Positions 1-9,721 of a DNA stretch of 64,000 nt are shown here, piece by piece (position 1 is the first letter of the stretch; each line of letters begins with the position of its first letter). The position numbers and the translations under genes are program-made. The stretch covers positions 43,200-107,199 of the forward strand of contig CACBAO010000004.1 of NCBI GenBank assembly GCA_902537235.1. The letters are read 5' to 3'. Origin of the DNA: an uncultured Alphaproteobacteria bacterium. GTDB lineage: Bacteria; Pseudomonadota; Alphaproteobacteria; Rhodobacterales; Rhodobacteraceae. The notes below the pieces were generated by a model. That model had not been told where the DNA came from and did not search any database. It saw only the letters and a program-made list of their open reading frames with translations.

Positions 1-186
1 TCAAAAGGTCATCCAGTAGGAGCAACCGGATTATCTATGATACACGAGCTTGCCGTTCAGCTTAAGGGAGAAGCAGGAGAACGACAAAGTCAAAGAAACA
101 AAATTGGCCTTGCTGAAAATGGTGGAGGTGTAATTGGTTTTGAAGAAGCTGCGTGTTCTGTAATAATTTTGGAAGGTTCTTATTAG
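1..186 (+). CDS. Thiolase, C-terminal fragment (cut by window start)
   Basis: Frame 1 is open from base 1 to a TAG at 184-186 and gives 61 residues. They include KGHPVGATG, which carries the conserved active-site His of thiolases, and a later [11 protein letters not shown] stretch where biosynthetic thiolases have the catalytic Cys loop. The final Cys-Gly-Gly-Gly motif is not evident (ENGGGV instead), as in the SCP-x/acetyl-CoA acetyltransferase-like thiolase branch. The gene probably acts in acyl-CoA chemistry with the convergent acyl-CoA ligase, whose stop overlaps this one by four bases. It is absent from the ORF track because its start lies outside the window. Confidence 0.8.
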   Translation, partial: SKGHPVGATGLSMIHELAVQLKGEAGERQSQRNKIGLAENGGGVIGFEEAACSVIILEGSY

Positions 187-1718
187 GACCAGTAAGGCTC
201 TCTTAGAACTCTTTTCAAAACTTTACCTAATGCATTTCTGGGGAAATCCTCTCTAATTTCAACATTATGTAATCTTTGATGTTTTGCTAACCTTTCGTTG
301 CACCACTTTTTCACTTTATTACAATCTAATTTAACTCCGTTCTTTGGTATTATCAGAGCCAAGCATGTTTCTCCCCACTTATCATGAGGAATGCCTATTA
401 CAGTAACGTCAACTATATCTGGGTGCTTCCCGACTACCTCTTCTATGTCTACTGGAAACACATTCAAGCCTCCCGATATTATCATATCTTTTTTGCGATC
501 TAGAATAGTTAAAAACCCGTCCTGATCCAAGCTACCTATATCTCCAGATTTAATAAAACTTCTACCTCTATTATCAGTCCATATAAGCTTCTTGGTAAGC
601 TCTGGTTCACGATAATACTCTTTCATCATTCCAGCTCCATAACCCGCTATCTCACCTGGCACGTTTGGAGGGCACTCCGAACCTTTTTCATCAATAATTT
701 TTATCTCAAACCCTAAAACCGGGGTTCCAACGGAGCTAATTTTTTTCCTTTGATTATGTGGTTTTAACATTGTTGCGAAACCTTCTGAAAAGCCATAAAG
801 CTCGAATAAATTCTCACTTATGCTTGTTAAAATCTTTTCCTTAACATCAAGCCTCAGTGGAGACCCAGCTGACAAAATGGTTTTCAGGGAGTTAAAGCTA
901 TCTTTTTTAAGGTTTTCTAAAGACAGGATAGCGCTAAATTGAGGTGGAACAAGAAATGTATGTGTAATACTCTCTTTCTTCACCAACTCCACAAAGGCTT
1001 GTGGGTCAAACCCATTCATAACATGAAGTGTGCCACCAACAAATAATGTGGGTAACATCATGAGCCAAGTGCCATTTGAATAAAGTGCTGTTGTCGTTAG
1101 AGACTTACATTCTGAATTAAATGACATTTCTATCGCATTAGACGTAGCCCAATGACTTCTTGCCCTGTGGGTTTGGACTATGCCTTTTGGGACACCTGTC
1201 GTACCTGATGAATAAATGATATTGAAATTATCCTCTGGGCTACAATTATAGTCAAAACCATAATCTTTCTCTTGAAAAGAAATTTTTTTCCAACAGTCCA
1301 ACTCTCCGCCTACATACAAGAGTTTATCTTCTTCAATATTTGTAAAATGTGACGTATCTGAGGTAACTAAATTTTTAAATTCGTTGTCTACTACAAATAG
1401 TTTTGCATCACTATTATTTACCAAAACAGTTACTTGCTCTTTAGTTAAAAGACCTGATAGAGGCACAACACACGCTCCCGTTTTGACTATCCCAAAAATT
1501 AGCTCTATTATCTCAGGCCTATTTCCTACTAACAGCGCGACGTTATCTCCTTTATTAACACCCATTTCCTTAAAAAAATTTGCCACTTTGTTTACATTTT
1601 GTTTAAGATTTCCCCACAGCCTAGTAATTTCACCACAACATACAGCTGGTTTTTCAGGTTGATAAGTACCATGGGCCTCTATTACATTTAAAATATCGAA
1701 ATGGGTGTTATCAATCAT
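183..1718 (-). CDS. Acyl-CoA synthetase / AMP-dependent ligase
   Basis: A 511-residue class I adenylate-forming enzyme that would activate a carboxylic acid with ATP and couple it to CoA in the cytoplasm. Visible motifs are the A3 phosphate-binding loop [11 protein letters not shown] (about residue 170), ELYGFSEG (A5), the [20 protein letters not shown] hinge region (A7-A8), [13 protein letters not shown], and the C-terminal catalytic Lys in [11 protein letters not shown]. Length is normal for the family. GGAG lies about nine bases before the ATG. Substrate cannot be told from sequence; the convergent thiolase suggests fatty or aromatic acyl-CoA metabolism. Confidence 0.88.
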   Translation of the reverse strand: MIDNTHFDILNVIEAHGTYQPEKPAVCCGEITRLWGNLKQNVNKVANFFKEMGVNKGDNVALLVGNRPEIIELIFGIVKTGACVVPLSGLLTKEQVTVLVNNSDAKLFVVDNEFKNLVTSDTSHFTNIEEDKLLYVGGELDCWKKISFQEKDYGFDYNCSPEDNFNIIYSSGTTGVPKGIVQTHRARSHWATSNAIEMSFNSECKSLTTTALYSNGTWLMMLPTLFVGGTLHVMNGFDPQAFVELVKKESITHTFLVPPQFSAILSLENLKKDSFNSLKTILSAGSPLRLDVKEKILTSISENLFELYGFSEGFATMLKPHNQRKKISSVGTPVLGFEIKIIDEKGSECPPNVPGEIAGYGAGMMKEYYREPELTKKLIWTDNRGRSFIKSGDIGSLDQDGFLTILDRKKDMIISGGLNVFPVDIEEVVGKHPDIVDVTVIGIPHDKWGETCLALIIPKNGVKLDCNKVKKWCNERLAKHQRLHNVEIREDFPRNALGKVLKRVLREPYWS

Positions 1719-1811
1719 GCTAAGGACTCCGATTTTAATATTAAAAGCATTATCTATAATTTATTATAGGCGTTATGATAATAGCGAATTAAGAATTAAA
1801 GAAATCAATAA

Positions 1812-2978
1812 ATGATAAAATCATGTATCTTCAGCACTTTTTTGCTTTTTGCCTGTAGTAACGTTGTTCAAGGATTTTCGACTACCGCAAGGACAGCTCT
1901 AGTTATTGATAACACAACTGGTGAAGTTTTACTTTCTAAAAGCATTGATCGTCCAATTCCTCCGGCGTCAATGTCGAAATTGATGACACTATTTATGGTG
2001 TTTGAAAGTTTGGAGGAAGGAAAGATAGAAATGAATGATACCTTTAGAGTCTCAAAAAAAGCTTGGAAAAAGGGTGGGTCTAAGATGTTCCTTCGAGAAG
2101 GAGAGAACGTAACAATTGAAAATCTAATTAAAGGCGTCATCATCCAATCAGGAAATGATGCGTGTATCGTTTTGGCAGAAGGAATAGCTGGAACAGAAGA
2201 AAATTTTGCAGAACTAATGACCATAAGAGCGAAAGAGATAGGACTGACAAACTCCAATTTTACAAATTCCACTGGTTGGCCTGATCCTCAACACTATATG
2301 ACCTCAAGGGATCTTATTACCCTTGCAAATAAAATAAGGGAAGAATATCCATCCTATTACAAAATATTCGATGATTTGGAGTTTACCTGGGATGGGATTT
2401 CTCAAAAAAATAGAAATCCTTTGCTTTCTATGAATCTAGGTGCTGATGGGTTGAAAACTGGATATACTGAGGAAGCTGGTTATGGTTTAATCGCTTCAGC
2501 GAAACAAAACGGGAGACGAATAACTTTTGTTATTACTGGCCTTAAATCTATTGGGCAAAGAACCCGTGAAGCAAAAGGAATAACGACGTGGGCCTTTAAG
2601 AAATTTAAACTGGAAACTTTTTTTGAAAAGGGCTCCACTATTCTAGAAGCTCCAGTTTGGAGAGGTGAGAAAGAAACTGTAAAGATATCTGCTAGCAATG
2701 ATGTTCAAATCCTTCTTGCTAATGATTCAAAAGAAAAAGTTAAAATGCATGTTATCTTAAAAGAACCATTAGTAGCTCCCTTAAAGAGAGGACAAAGAAT
2801 AAAAGGTCAGCTAGTAATTAAAACAAATCCCCTAATCAAGACTGATAATGAGAAAAAACAGCTATTTTTTCCTATAGAGGTTAGTGAAGATATAGATAAA
2901 GGAGGTTTGGCAAACAAACTAACAACTAATTTGAATACTTTGAAATCAAGTCTTTTTTCTCTATTTGGAACTAACTAA
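1812..2978 (+). CDS. dacA: D-alanyl-D-alanine carboxypeptidase (PBP5/DacA family)
   Basis: Serine peptidase that trims the terminal D-Ala from peptidoglycan pentapeptides in the periplasm. A signal peptide covers about residues 1-22. The three penicillin-binding motifs are present: SxxK as S53-MS-K56, SGN near residue 115, and KTG in DGLKTGYT near residue 215. The C-terminal 110 residues resemble the PBP5 C-terminal beta domain and end in a probable amphipathic membrane anchor. It opens an operon: its TAA shares one base with the tmk ATG. The dacA-tmk-holB order is common in Alphaproteobacteria. Confidence 0.92.
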   Translation: MIKSCIFSTFLLFACSNVVQGFSTTARTALVIDNTTGEVLLSKSIDRPIPPASMSKLMTLFMVFESLEEGKIEMNDTFRVSKKAWKKGGSKMFLREGENVTIENLIKGVIIQSGNDACIVLAEGIAGTEENFAELMTIRAKEIGLTNSNFTNSTGWPDPQHYMTSRDLITLANKIREEYPSYYKIFDDLEFTWDGISQKNRNPLLSMNLGADGLKTGYTEEAGYGLIASAKQNGRRITFVITGLKSIGQRTREAKGITTWAFKKFKLETFFEKGSTILEAPVWRGEKETVKISASNDVQILLANDSKEKVKMHVILKEPLVAPLKRGQRIKGQLVIKTNPLIKTDNEKKQLFFPIEVSEDIDKGGLANKLTTNLNTLKSSLFSLFGTN

Positions 2979-3595
2979 TGAAAGGCTTATTTATTAGTTT
3001 TGAAGGTATTGATGGTTGTGGAAAATCTACACAGATAGATATCCTTTCAAAACACTTTACTAAAAAGAAAAAACCTTTTGTTAAAACAGAGGAACCTGGA
3101 GGAACCAAGGGATCAAATGAAATAAGGAAAATACTTCTTAAAGAGAATAATTTTAAATGGTCAGTTGAAACTGAGACTTTGCTTTTCATGGCTGCCAGAA
3201 ATGATCATGTAGAGAAAGTTATCAAGCCAGCCATCAAAGAAAATAAAATTGTTATTTGTGATCGATTTATGGATAGCACCTTAGTTTATCAAGGAATGCG
3301 AAGCAGTAAGGCTAAAACATTGAGCCTAAGCCTATTTAAACTGATAGCAATTAATCCAGATATTACATTTCTCATTGATATGGACCCTGAAATTGCTTTA
3401 AACCGGGCATTGAGCAGACAAACTGATGAAGACAGATTCGAAAACTATGGAATTAATTTTCAATACAAATTACGAAAAAACTTTCTGGATATTGCGAATA
3501 AACATACTGAAAGAATAAAGATTATAAATGGAGATCAAAACCCAGAAACTATTGCTTCTCAAATAATTGAAAACATAAATGAACTAATTCAATAA
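2978..3595 (+). CDS. tmk: Thymidylate kinase
   Basis: Phosphorylates dTMP to dTDP with ATP for DNA synthesis. The P-loop is FEGIDGCGKSTQ (residues 7-18), followed by the EEPGGT dTMP-binding segment (about 38-43) and CDRFMDSTLVYQG (DRF/Y motif, about 91). A lid segment RALSRQTDEDRFE is near residue 147. At 205 residues it has normal length. The start overlaps the dacA stop by one base and the next gene, holB, follows after one base, so expression is coupled. Confidence 0.95.
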   Translation: MKGLFISFEGIDGCGKSTQIDILSKHFTKKKKPFVKTEEPGGTKGSNEIRKILLKENNFKWSVETETLLFMAARNDHVEKVIKPAIKENKIVICDRFMDSTLVYQGMRSSKAKTLSLSLFKLIAINPDITFLIDMDPEIALNRALSRQTDEDRFENYGINFQYKLRKNFLDIANKHTERIKIINGDQNPETIASQIIENINELIQ

Positions 3596-3596
3596 T

Positions 3597-4658
3597 ATGA
3601 TAGATGAAAAAAATCTTACCGTTGAGGTGTCTTCAGATATTTTAGCTCCTTTTCTTATTGGGCATACGGAACAGATATCTTTAATATTACGTTCAATAAA
3701 AACCAACAAAATTCCTAACGCGTGGCTTTTTCATGGACCTCTAGGAGTTGGAAAAGCCTCTTTAGCATTAAATGTAGCGAAGATATTATCAAATATTGAT
3801 TCTTCAAAAACGGAGTGCATGAGTGACCTTTCTGAAAGTGATTTAAGAAACCCTAAAACATCTTTTAATTTTAATAATGTTTTTCACTGCAAAAGAAAAT
3901 GGGATGATAGAAAGAAAGATTTTCAAAAGTATATTCCTATTGATGATATCAGAGATATTAATAAAAGATTTTCTTTATCTTCCACCGATCATTCTTATAA
4001 AATTTGTATAATTGATACAACGGAAGACCTCAATCTGTCTGCATCAAATTCGCTCTTAAAGATGCTTGAGGAGCCCCCTAAAAACACACTTTTCATTTTA
4101 ATATCAAATAATCAGCAAGCTATTTTGCCAACGATCCTTTCCAGATGCCAAAAGGTAAGCTTCAAAAAGTTAAAGGTACAAGACCTTCGAGAAATATGCG
4201 CAGAGTTTTTAAAAAAAAACCAATTTAGTAATTCAGAAGAGACAGATTTACTATCTTCGTGCCAAGGCTCAGCAGGAAAGCTTCTAACCTTTATAGACAA
4301 GGAGTATATTAGTTATTTTAATAACATGAAAGCGTTATTATCAAATCTTCCAAATCTAAATAGAAGACAAATGATAACATTATTATCAAGAAACAAAGAA
4401 TACCTTTATAGCAATGATCCAGATAAGTCTGCATTTGGCATCATTTTGCGTTTGATAGGTTCTATTGCAAAGCAAGAAATCAAGTTAAGAATAAACGCGA
4501 GCATAAAACCACCAAATACAGCCCTAATAGCAGCTCACTTGTATTCACAAATTTCACTTTTGAGACACCACTCAATCGAGTATAATCTCGATATGAAAAA
4601 AGTTGTCTTTCTTGCCATAAACATAATAGAACTAGCCTTTGAAAAATACAAAAGATAA
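3597..4658 (+). CDS. holB: DNA polymerase III delta' subunit
   Basis: Clamp-loader AAA+ subunit of the replicative polymerase. A Walker A-like loop (GPLGVGKASLA, about residue 44) is followed by IDTTEDLNLSASNSLLKMLE in the Walker B/sensor region and by LSRCQKVSF, the sensor 1/SRC arginine-finger motif. The four-cysteine zinc module of typical delta' is not visible; the corresponding stretch keeps only isolated cysteines. Position after tmk supports the call. In many alphaproteobacteria metG sits between holB and tatD; here tatD overlaps holB directly. Confidence 0.88.
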   Translation: MIDEKNLTVEVSSDILAPFLIGHTEQISLILRSIKTNKIPNAWLFHGPLGVGKASLALNVAKILSNIDSSKTECMSDLSESDLRNPKTSFNFNNVFHCKRKWDDRKKDFQKYIPIDDIRDINKRFSLSSTDHSYKICIIDTTEDLNLSASNSLLKMLEEPPKNTLFILISNNQQAILPTILSRCQKVSFKKLKVQDLREICAEFLKKNQFSNSEETDLLSSCQGSAGKLLTFIDKEYISYFNNMKALLSNLPNLNRRQMITLLSRNKEYLYSNDPDKSAFGIILRLIGSIAKQEIKLRINASIKPPNTALIAAHLYSQISLLRHHSIEYNLDMKKVVFLAINIIELAFEKYKR

Positions 4659-5439
4659 TAAATCAGCTTTAATCGACAGCCATTGCCATTTGGACTTCAA
4701 AACATTAAATGACGATCTTTTAGGTATATTGAGTAGAGCAAAATCTGAAGGTGTAACAAAAATGTTGACCATCGGGACAAATTTTAGAGAGATAAGCCAA
4801 ACTATTTCGACAAGTGAAAGATTTGAAGAGATCTTTTTCGCTGCTGGGGTTCATCCCAATCAACCATCTGAAAACTTAATATTTAAAAGTGGAGACTTAT
4901 TGAAGATTTGTGAGCATAAAAAAATGATAGGAATTGGTGAAACGGGTTTAGATTTTCATTATTCATTGCATAGTAAAAAAGAACAAATTAATTCACTAAT
5001 TCAACATATAGAAATCGCTAAGGAAGCAGATTTACCAGTTATAATTCACGCGAGAAACGCGGATACGGAAATTAGCAAAATTCTTTATCAGCAATACCGT
5101 CAAAGCTCTTTTTCGTGTGTTATGCATTGCTTTTCTTCAAGTGCTTATCTTGCAGAAAAGGCTATTGAAATGGGGTTTTTTCTGTCAATGTCAGGGATCA
5201 TTACATTTAAAAATTCTCAAAACCTTAGAGACATATTCTCTAAAGTTCCATTAGACAGACTTTTAGTGGAAACAGACAGTCCCTATCTTGCTCCGGTACC
5301 ACATCGAGGAAAATCCAACGAACCTGCTTTTGTATCCTTTATTGCTCAAAAGGGTGCCGAAATTTTAAATGTTGATGAAGATGTTTTTAGGAATCAGACC
5401 ACGAAAAATTTTTTTTCTCTTTTCAAGAAAGCAGTTTAA
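4639..5439 (+). CDS. tatD: TatD family metal-dependent DNase
   Basis: TIM-barrel metallohydrolase with 3'-5' nuclease activity in characterised members. Metal ligands are visible in DSHCHLDF (HxH, about residue 14-20), GIGETGLDFHY, VIIHARNAD, MHCFSS and VETDSPYLAP. Length (266) is normal. The only start that keeps the HxH motif is a TTG at 4639, placing 20 bases inside holB, so translation is probably coupled. The MBL hydrolase follows two bases after the stop. Confidence 0.9.
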   Translation: MKNTKDNKSALIDSHCHLDFKTLNDDLLGILSRAKSEGVTKMLTIGTNFREISQTISTSERFEEIFFAAGVHPNQPSENLIFKSGDLLKICEHKKMIGIGETGLDFHYSLHSKKEQINSLIQHIEIAKEADLPVIIHARNADTEISKILYQQYRQSSFSCVMHCFSSSAYLAEKAIEMGFFLSMSGIITFKNSQNLRDIFSKVPLDRLLVETDSPYLAPVPHRGKSNEPAFVSFIAQKGAEILNVDEDVFRNQTTKNFFSLFKKAV

Positions 5440-5441
5440 AC

Positions 5442-6236
5442 GTGCTTTTTAAGTTTAAAATTTTGGGCTGTGGCTCATCAGGAGGAGTTCCTAGAGTTGG
5501 CTTCGGGTGGGGTAAGTGTGATCCTAAAAATAAAAAAAACAGGCGATTGAGATGTTCTTTACTGGTAGAAAAAATCTCCAAGTCAGAGAAAACAACCGTG
5601 TTGATAGATACAGGACCAGATGTGAGAGAACAACTTTTAACAGCAAACGTTATTGATTTAGACGCTGTTATATATACCCACGCACATGCTGATCATGTTC
5701 ATGGTATAGACGACTTAAGGACACTAGCTTACAAAAAGAAATCAAAAATTCCTTTATGGGCAGATAAAGCGACCCAAGAGAGGCTATTACAAGGTTTCTC
5801 ATATATTTTTAAAACACCAAATAAAAGCAAATATCCATCGATCTGTGAATTAAATTTAATTGAATCAGCAGATGTAAAAATCCAAGGTGCCGGGGGGGAA
5901 ATTAATTTTCAACCAATATCTGTTAACCATGGAGATATAGACTCACTCGGATTTAAAATAAATAATCTCGCATACATCCCTGACGTTCTTGATATTCCAC
6001 CATCTAGTTGGAAAAAGCTACAGGATCTGGATATACTAATAATAGACGCTCTTCGTAGGGATCCTCATCCTAGTCACACACATCTAGATAAAACACTTTT
6101 CTGGCTTAAAAAGCTCAAGCCAAAGCGAGCTATCTTAACAAACTTGCATAATGATCTTGACTATTCTGAGCTAAAGAAAGAGCTTCCAGAAAATGTTGAA
6201 CCTGCATTTGATGGTCTTGCGATAACCATAAAATAA
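5442..6236 (+). CDS. MBL-fold metallohydrolase, PhnP-like
   Basis: Metallo-beta-lactamase fold hydrolase with a GTG start. It begins with GCGSSGGVPRVG, typical of the PhnP/lipoate-like cyclic phosphodiesterase subgroup, followed by the metal-binding THAHADHVHGIDDLR (about residue 83), SVNHGD and a late His in LTNLHNDLDY. This protein is usually the last gene of the tmk-holB-tatD operon in alphaproteobacteria. No phosphonate (phn) genes are near, so a phosphoribosyl cyclic phosphodiesterase role is not supported by context. Confidence 0.85.
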   Translation: MLFKFKILGCGSSGGVPRVGFGWGKCDPKNKKNRRLRCSLLVEKISKSEKTTVLIDTGPDVREQLLTANVIDLDAVIYTHAHADHVHGIDDLRTLAYKKKSKIPLWADKATQERLLQGFSYIFKTPNKSKYPSICELNLIESADVKIQGAGGEINFQPISVNHGDIDSLGFKINNLAYIPDVLDIPPSSWKKLQDLDILIIDALRRDPHPSHTHLDKTLFWLKKLKPKRAILTNLHNDLDYSELKKELPENVEPAFDGLAITIK

Positions 6237-7171
6237 TGCTTTTCAAAATCACTATTGTAGTTCTCCCCGTTTTTGTACTAATAGCCCTAGGCTTTTTTTC
6301 TTCTTACCTACATTTATTAAATCGGCAGTTAGTTGATGGTCTTACAAAATTTTGTCAAGATTTTGGAATTCCATTTCTTCTGTTTTTCAATCTGGCAATT
6401 TTAGATCTTACTAGTGCTTTTAATATTGAACTCTTATTTTTTTTTTATATCTCAATGATAGTATCATTTATTATCATAAGTTGCGTTTCATTTTTAATAT
6501 TTAACCAGCCATATAAAAATTCCATTATACTTGGATTTTGTGCAATGTTTTCTAATGGCGTGCTTTTGGGGCTTCCCATTAGCGAGCTAGCATTTGGAAC
6601 AAACAGTCTCTTTGTTAATTATACTATAATTATTGGTCACGCACCATTGTGCTATTTAGTAGGAATTACATTTATAGAACTAGCAAAAATTGAAAACAAC
6701 TCTTTTCTAATGGGAGTAAAAAGATCTTTAAAGGCAATTTTATCGAACAACCTAACTATAGGAATAATACTAGGCATAGGCTTCAGTTTATTAAAATTTG
6801 AATTTTCAAAAACTACAGAGGAACTCCTTGAATTAGGCACGAGTTGGATTATACCAATTTCACTTTTTACAATGGGAGGCGTTTTATATCATTATAGGGT
6901 ATCGAAAGACTATAAAATACCTGCTACGATAATCTCTACATCACTATTAATCCAACCTGCCGTGGTTTATTTATTAGGCTCGCAATTTTCGAATATTGAA
7001 ATAGACTATTTAAGGAACGCAGTGATCATGGCTGCAATGGCTCCTGGCTTGAATGCATATTTTTTTGCAAACATGTATGGCGAATGCAAGGATATTGTTG
7101 CTACAACTATACTGACATCTACTGTGCTTACTGTATTTTCTTCTACTTTATGGATCTATTTTTTGAATTAA
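6236..7171 (+). CDS. AEC family transporter (auxin efflux carrier-like permease)
   Basis: A 311-residue inner-membrane protein with about nine to ten hydrophobic helices in two bundles separated by a short charged stretch near residue 160. The pattern (LLFFNLAIL, FSNGVLLGLPI, MAAMAPGLNAYFFANMY near the C-terminus) fits AEC-type carriers such as malate or amino-acid-linked permeases. The ATG overlaps the last base of the MBL gene, so it is probably cotranscribed. Substrate is unknown. Confidence 0.82.
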   Translation: MLFKITIVVLPVFVLIALGFFSSYLHLLNRQLVDGLTKFCQDFGIPFLLFFNLAILDLTSAFNIELLFFFYISMIVSFIIISCVSFLIFNQPYKNSIILGFCAMFSNGVLLGLPISELAFGTNSLFVNYTIIIGHAPLCYLVGITFIELAKIENNSFLMGVKRSLKAILSNNLTIGIILGIGFSLLKFEFSKTTEELLELGTSWIIPISLFTMGGVLYHYRVSKDYKIPATIISTSLLIQPAVVYLLGSQFSNIEIDYLRNAVIMAAMAPGLNAYFFANMYGECKDIVATTILTSTVLTVFSSTLWIYFLN

Positions 7172-7172
7172 G

Positions 7173-7379
7173 CTATCTACCGAAATGAGTATTGAAGCTC
7201 TCTTGGCATAGTTTATAAGCAATACCCTCTTTGTTCATACCGCCAGTTCTGTGGCAGTGCGTTGCAACTGCGGCATCTTTATTTCCACTAACGAAATCTT
7301 GTGGTTTTTTGTAGAGCTTTGGGCCTCCACACGACATGCATAGACCAAATACAAAAAACAATATTGGAATTTTATTCAT
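7173..7379 (-). CDS. Small lipoprotein with C-R-G/KLC motif
   Basis: A 68-residue protein with a short signal peptide ending in a lipobox-like FGLCMSC, so a lipidated Cys at about residue 17 is likely. The mature part contains CHRTGG, then YKLCQE about ten residues later. The same arrangement (CKRAG...HKLCME) occurs in the unrelated-locus lipoprotein at 37567-37890, which suggests one small lipoprotein family. It lies four bases downstream of the Sel1 gene on the same strand. Function unknown. Confidence 0.65.
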   Translation of the reverse strand: MNKIPILFFVFGLCMSCGGPKLYKKPQDFVSGNKDAAVATHCHRTGGMNKEGIAYKLCQESFNTHFGR

Positions 7380-7383
7380 CTCA

Positions 7384-8148
7384 TTACCTATTCTCTACTG
7401 CATAAGTCATACACTCTTTAAACTTTTTTTCAATACATTTTCTAGATAGATGCTCAGCTCGCTTAATTTGTTCTGCGGACATTTTTGTTTCTAACTCCGT
7501 TCTCAATTGGATGCTTCTACTTATACTAGCAATGTCTCTCGAGAGAAACGTTGACAAGTTACAACTAACATGCGCAAGAGTTAAATCTTTCTCTACACCC
7601 CGTCCTAGAATAAAATTTGTGGCTAATGCTAAGTGGGCCTCGGGGTTTCCTAACTGGGCAGATTTTGAAAACCAAAAATGACTTTCTTTAAATTTCCCAA
7701 ACTCTTCTTGCAATAAAGAGGCAAGTCTAAATTGTGCAATATCACTTTGATTAAATGATGCCTGTGAATACCAGTAAAGTGCTTTCTCCTTATCGATATC
7801 AGTTCCCTCGCCCTTTTCATATTTAAGTCCAACGTTTATTTGGGCTTGAATATGGCCGGATGACGCAGCCTTTTTAAAAAAAAACAATGCCTCTTTATCA
7901 TTTTGCAAGATCCCATCATATAGAAACCCCAATAAAAAATCAGCCTCTCTACTGCCAACTTCAGAGGCTGATTTCCAACTCTGCAAAGCATCAGCATAGT
8001 TTCCTTCATCATAAAAATTTAGTCCCTCTCTTATAAGACCTCTCGGCGAGTCCCCTACTATCAAACTACTATTAAAAGATAACAAAATAGACAAAGCGAG
8101 GATTGTTAATTTTGAAAAGTCGCTTTTAGGTTTTTTCTTTAGCAGCAA
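7384..8148 (-). CDS. Secreted Sel1-repeat protein
   Basis: A 254-residue protein with an N-terminal hydrophobic segment (about residues 13-30, probable signal peptide). Several Sel1-type repeats follow between about residues 40 and 190, for example ADFLLGFLYDG, AQINVGLKYEKGEG and EAHLALATNFILGRGV. These alpha-helical solenoids mediate protein contacts, often in the periplasm. The C-terminal 60 residues are charged and lack repeats. It is cotranscribed with the small lipoprotein downstream. Partner unknown. Confidence 0.8.
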   Translation of the reverse strand: MLLKKKPKSDFSKLTILALSILLSFNSSLIVGDSPRGLIREGLNFYDEGNYADALQSWKSASEVGSREADFLLGFLYDGILQNDKEALFFFKKAASSGHIQAQINVGLKYEKGEGTDIDKEKALYWYSQASFNQSDIAQFRLASLLQEEFGKFKESHFWFSKSAQLGNPEAHLALATNFILGRGVEKDLTLAHVSCNLSTFLSRDIASISRSIQLRTELETKMSAEQIKRAEHLSRKCIEKKFKECMTYAVENR

Positions 8149-8317
8149 TTCAACATCTCCTTTTTTGGATCTTTATAGTTATACAACGATTGTCGTTTAA
8201 AGCACGTTTTATTCATTCATGATTTTTTAATGTTTTCCATATATTCTGTGGAAAACCCTGTGAATTAGTAAGAAAACCTTTTACTAAACCTCTATTCAAT
8301 AATAGGTTCGACCGATA

Positions 8318-8334
8318 TGCCTAAAACTTAGGCA
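8318..8334. promoter_or_regulatory. Perfect 7-bp hairpin/palindrome in a divergent intergenic region
   Basis: TGCCTAA-AAC-TTAGGCA lies in the 258-base divergent gap between the Sel1 gene and the membrane protein starting at 8407. It is about 70 bases before that ATG and has no following T-run, so an operator or 5' leader element is more likely than a terminator. A shorter repeat (CTATT-CAAT-AATAG) lies just upstream. Nothing else is evident in this gap. Confidence 0.35.
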
Positions 8335-8406
8335 GCGTAAAGAAATAACTCTTGTAAAAGATAAATATTTTTGTACATATGCAGAATTATGATTTGGAGT
8401 AACAGA

Positions 8407-8829
8407 ATGATAAAAGATTCAGAACACGAAGAGCTTAGCGAAACAGTAGATAGCAACAAAATGCATAATATCACTTCTAAGGCTGGGAGACTGGCAATGG
8501 AGTTAGCAGCAGAAAAAAAACGTTTGGCACAAGAGCTTGAAGAACTTCAAGGCGAATATGATGATATTAAACCTCTGACACCAACAGGAACCAGAGATTG
8601 GTATGTAAAGTGGGGCTCAATGATATTAGGTGTCTTAGGTGTTTTTCTTATATCTGCAGAAATATACCTATTTGGCCAGTTAGCTTACTTAATCAGTGCA
8701 GTTGGCTGGATTTATGTAGGTATGCAGTGGGGAGATAGAGCTATAATGATAGGTTCTGCTATAAGTGGTACTGCCGTAGCCATGTTTTTAATTGAAAACC
8801 CAAAGCTCTTTGACCAATTATTCAATTAA
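8407..8829 (+). CDS. Small membrane protein with N-terminal coiled coil
   Basis: The ORF track starts at 8371, but GGAG seven bases before the ATG at 8407 favours that start (140 residues). Residues about 15-55 are highly charged with heptad-like leucines (MELAAEKKRLAQELEELQ), suggesting a cytoplasmic coiled coil. Three hydrophobic helices follow (GSMILGVLGVFLISAEIYLF, LAYLISAVGWIYVGMQW, IMIGSAISGTAVAMFLI). I do not recognise a family. It is a single-gene unit, convergent with the SDR gene. Confidence 0.7.
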   Translation: MIKDSEHEELSETVDSNKMHNITSKAGRLAMELAAEKKRLAQELEELQGEYDDIKPLTPTGTRDWYVKWGSMILGVLGVFLISAEIYLFGQLAYLISAVGWIYVGMQWGDRAIMIGSAISGTAVAMFLIENPKLFDQLFN

Positions 8830-8850
8830 AAAGTGACATGCCTACTCAAG

Positions 8851-9693
8851 CTAAAAAGACTTTAAAAAATTATTTATCTTTTTAAAGGAGTCGCTCGCTA
8901 AATGCAAAGGGCGACCTGCTAATAAACCGCCATCTACGACGAAGTCTTGACCAGTTACGAACGTACTCTCATCACTTGCAAGGTATATAGCCAAGTTAGC
9001 GATATCTTCTGGCAACCCTGCTCTAGATATTGGTTGAAAGTCATTAAATGCGTCGCTTGATTTAAGATGATCATCACTAAGTGAGAGTTTTTCACCCTTT
9101 AATTTCTGCCCCACACCAAATATTTCTGTTACTATTGCTCCTGGAGAAATTGAATTTACCCTTACATTATATTTTGCTAATTCAAGAGAAATGACTTTGC
9201 TAAAGTGTATTACTCCCGCTTTGGCAGCCGAATAGACAGAGCCTCCACAACCACCCCAATGGCCCGCAATACTTGCTGTGTTCACTATGCTACCGTTGTT
9301 CTGCTTACTCATAATTCTTGTCACTTCTCTGGTCCCAATAATGACACTAGTCAGAAGAAGATCTAAACTATGTTTTATTTTATCGTAAGAAATATCTTCA
9401 ATATTTCTAACAAAATCAGGTGCGCCTGCATTATTGAACATAGCATCAATTTTTCCGTAGTGACTAGATACTTCTTCAACGAGTGTGCAGATCTGATCTT
9501 CGTATAATACATCACACTTAATAAACCGGCACCTCTTTCCTAGCTCCGTTGCTATTTTTTTTCCTTCATCTTCTCTCCTACCAGAAATAACCACTTCAGC
9601 TCCATGAGAGATTGAATATTTTGCTATTTCAAGCCCGATGCCGCTTGTTGCTCCTGTAATAACAACCACTTTATCCAGTAATCTTTTTGCCAT
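8851..9693 (-). CDS. Short-chain dehydrogenase/reductase (SDR)
   Basis: NAD(P)-dependent oxidoreductase, classical SDR layout: VVITGATSGIGLEIA cofactor loop at the N-terminus, FNNAGAP, a catalytic Ser in VNTASIAG, YSAAKAG (catalytic Tyr/Lys), SPGAIVTEIF, and the C-terminal VTGQDFVVDGG. The ATG at 9693 has AGGA about seven bases upstream; the tracked start is an in-frame TTG two codons earlier. Substrate is not evident. The aminotransferase gene lies upstream on the same strand. Confidence 0.88.
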   Translation of the reverse strand: MAKRLLDKVVVITGATSGIGLEIAKYSISHGAEVVISGRREDEGKKIATELGKRCRFIKCDVLYEDQICTLVEEVSSHYGKIDAMFNNAGAPDFVRNIEDISYDKIKHSLDLLLTSVIIGTREVTRIMSKQNNGSIVNTASIAGHWGGCGGSVYSAAKAGVIHFSKVISLELAKYNVRVNSISPGAIVTEIFGVGQKLKGEKLSLSDDHLKSSDAFNDFQPISRAGLPEDIANLAIYLASDESTFVTGQDFVVDGGLLAGRPLHLASDSFKKINNFLKSF

Positions 9694-9721
9694 GACCAAT
9701 CCTATCCTTTACATTACTTAT

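Noticed and set aside
8235-8270. TGTGGAAAACCCTGTG resembling DnaA boxes
   Set aside because: Only partial matches to TTATCCACA, no cluster, and no origin-associated genes nearby.
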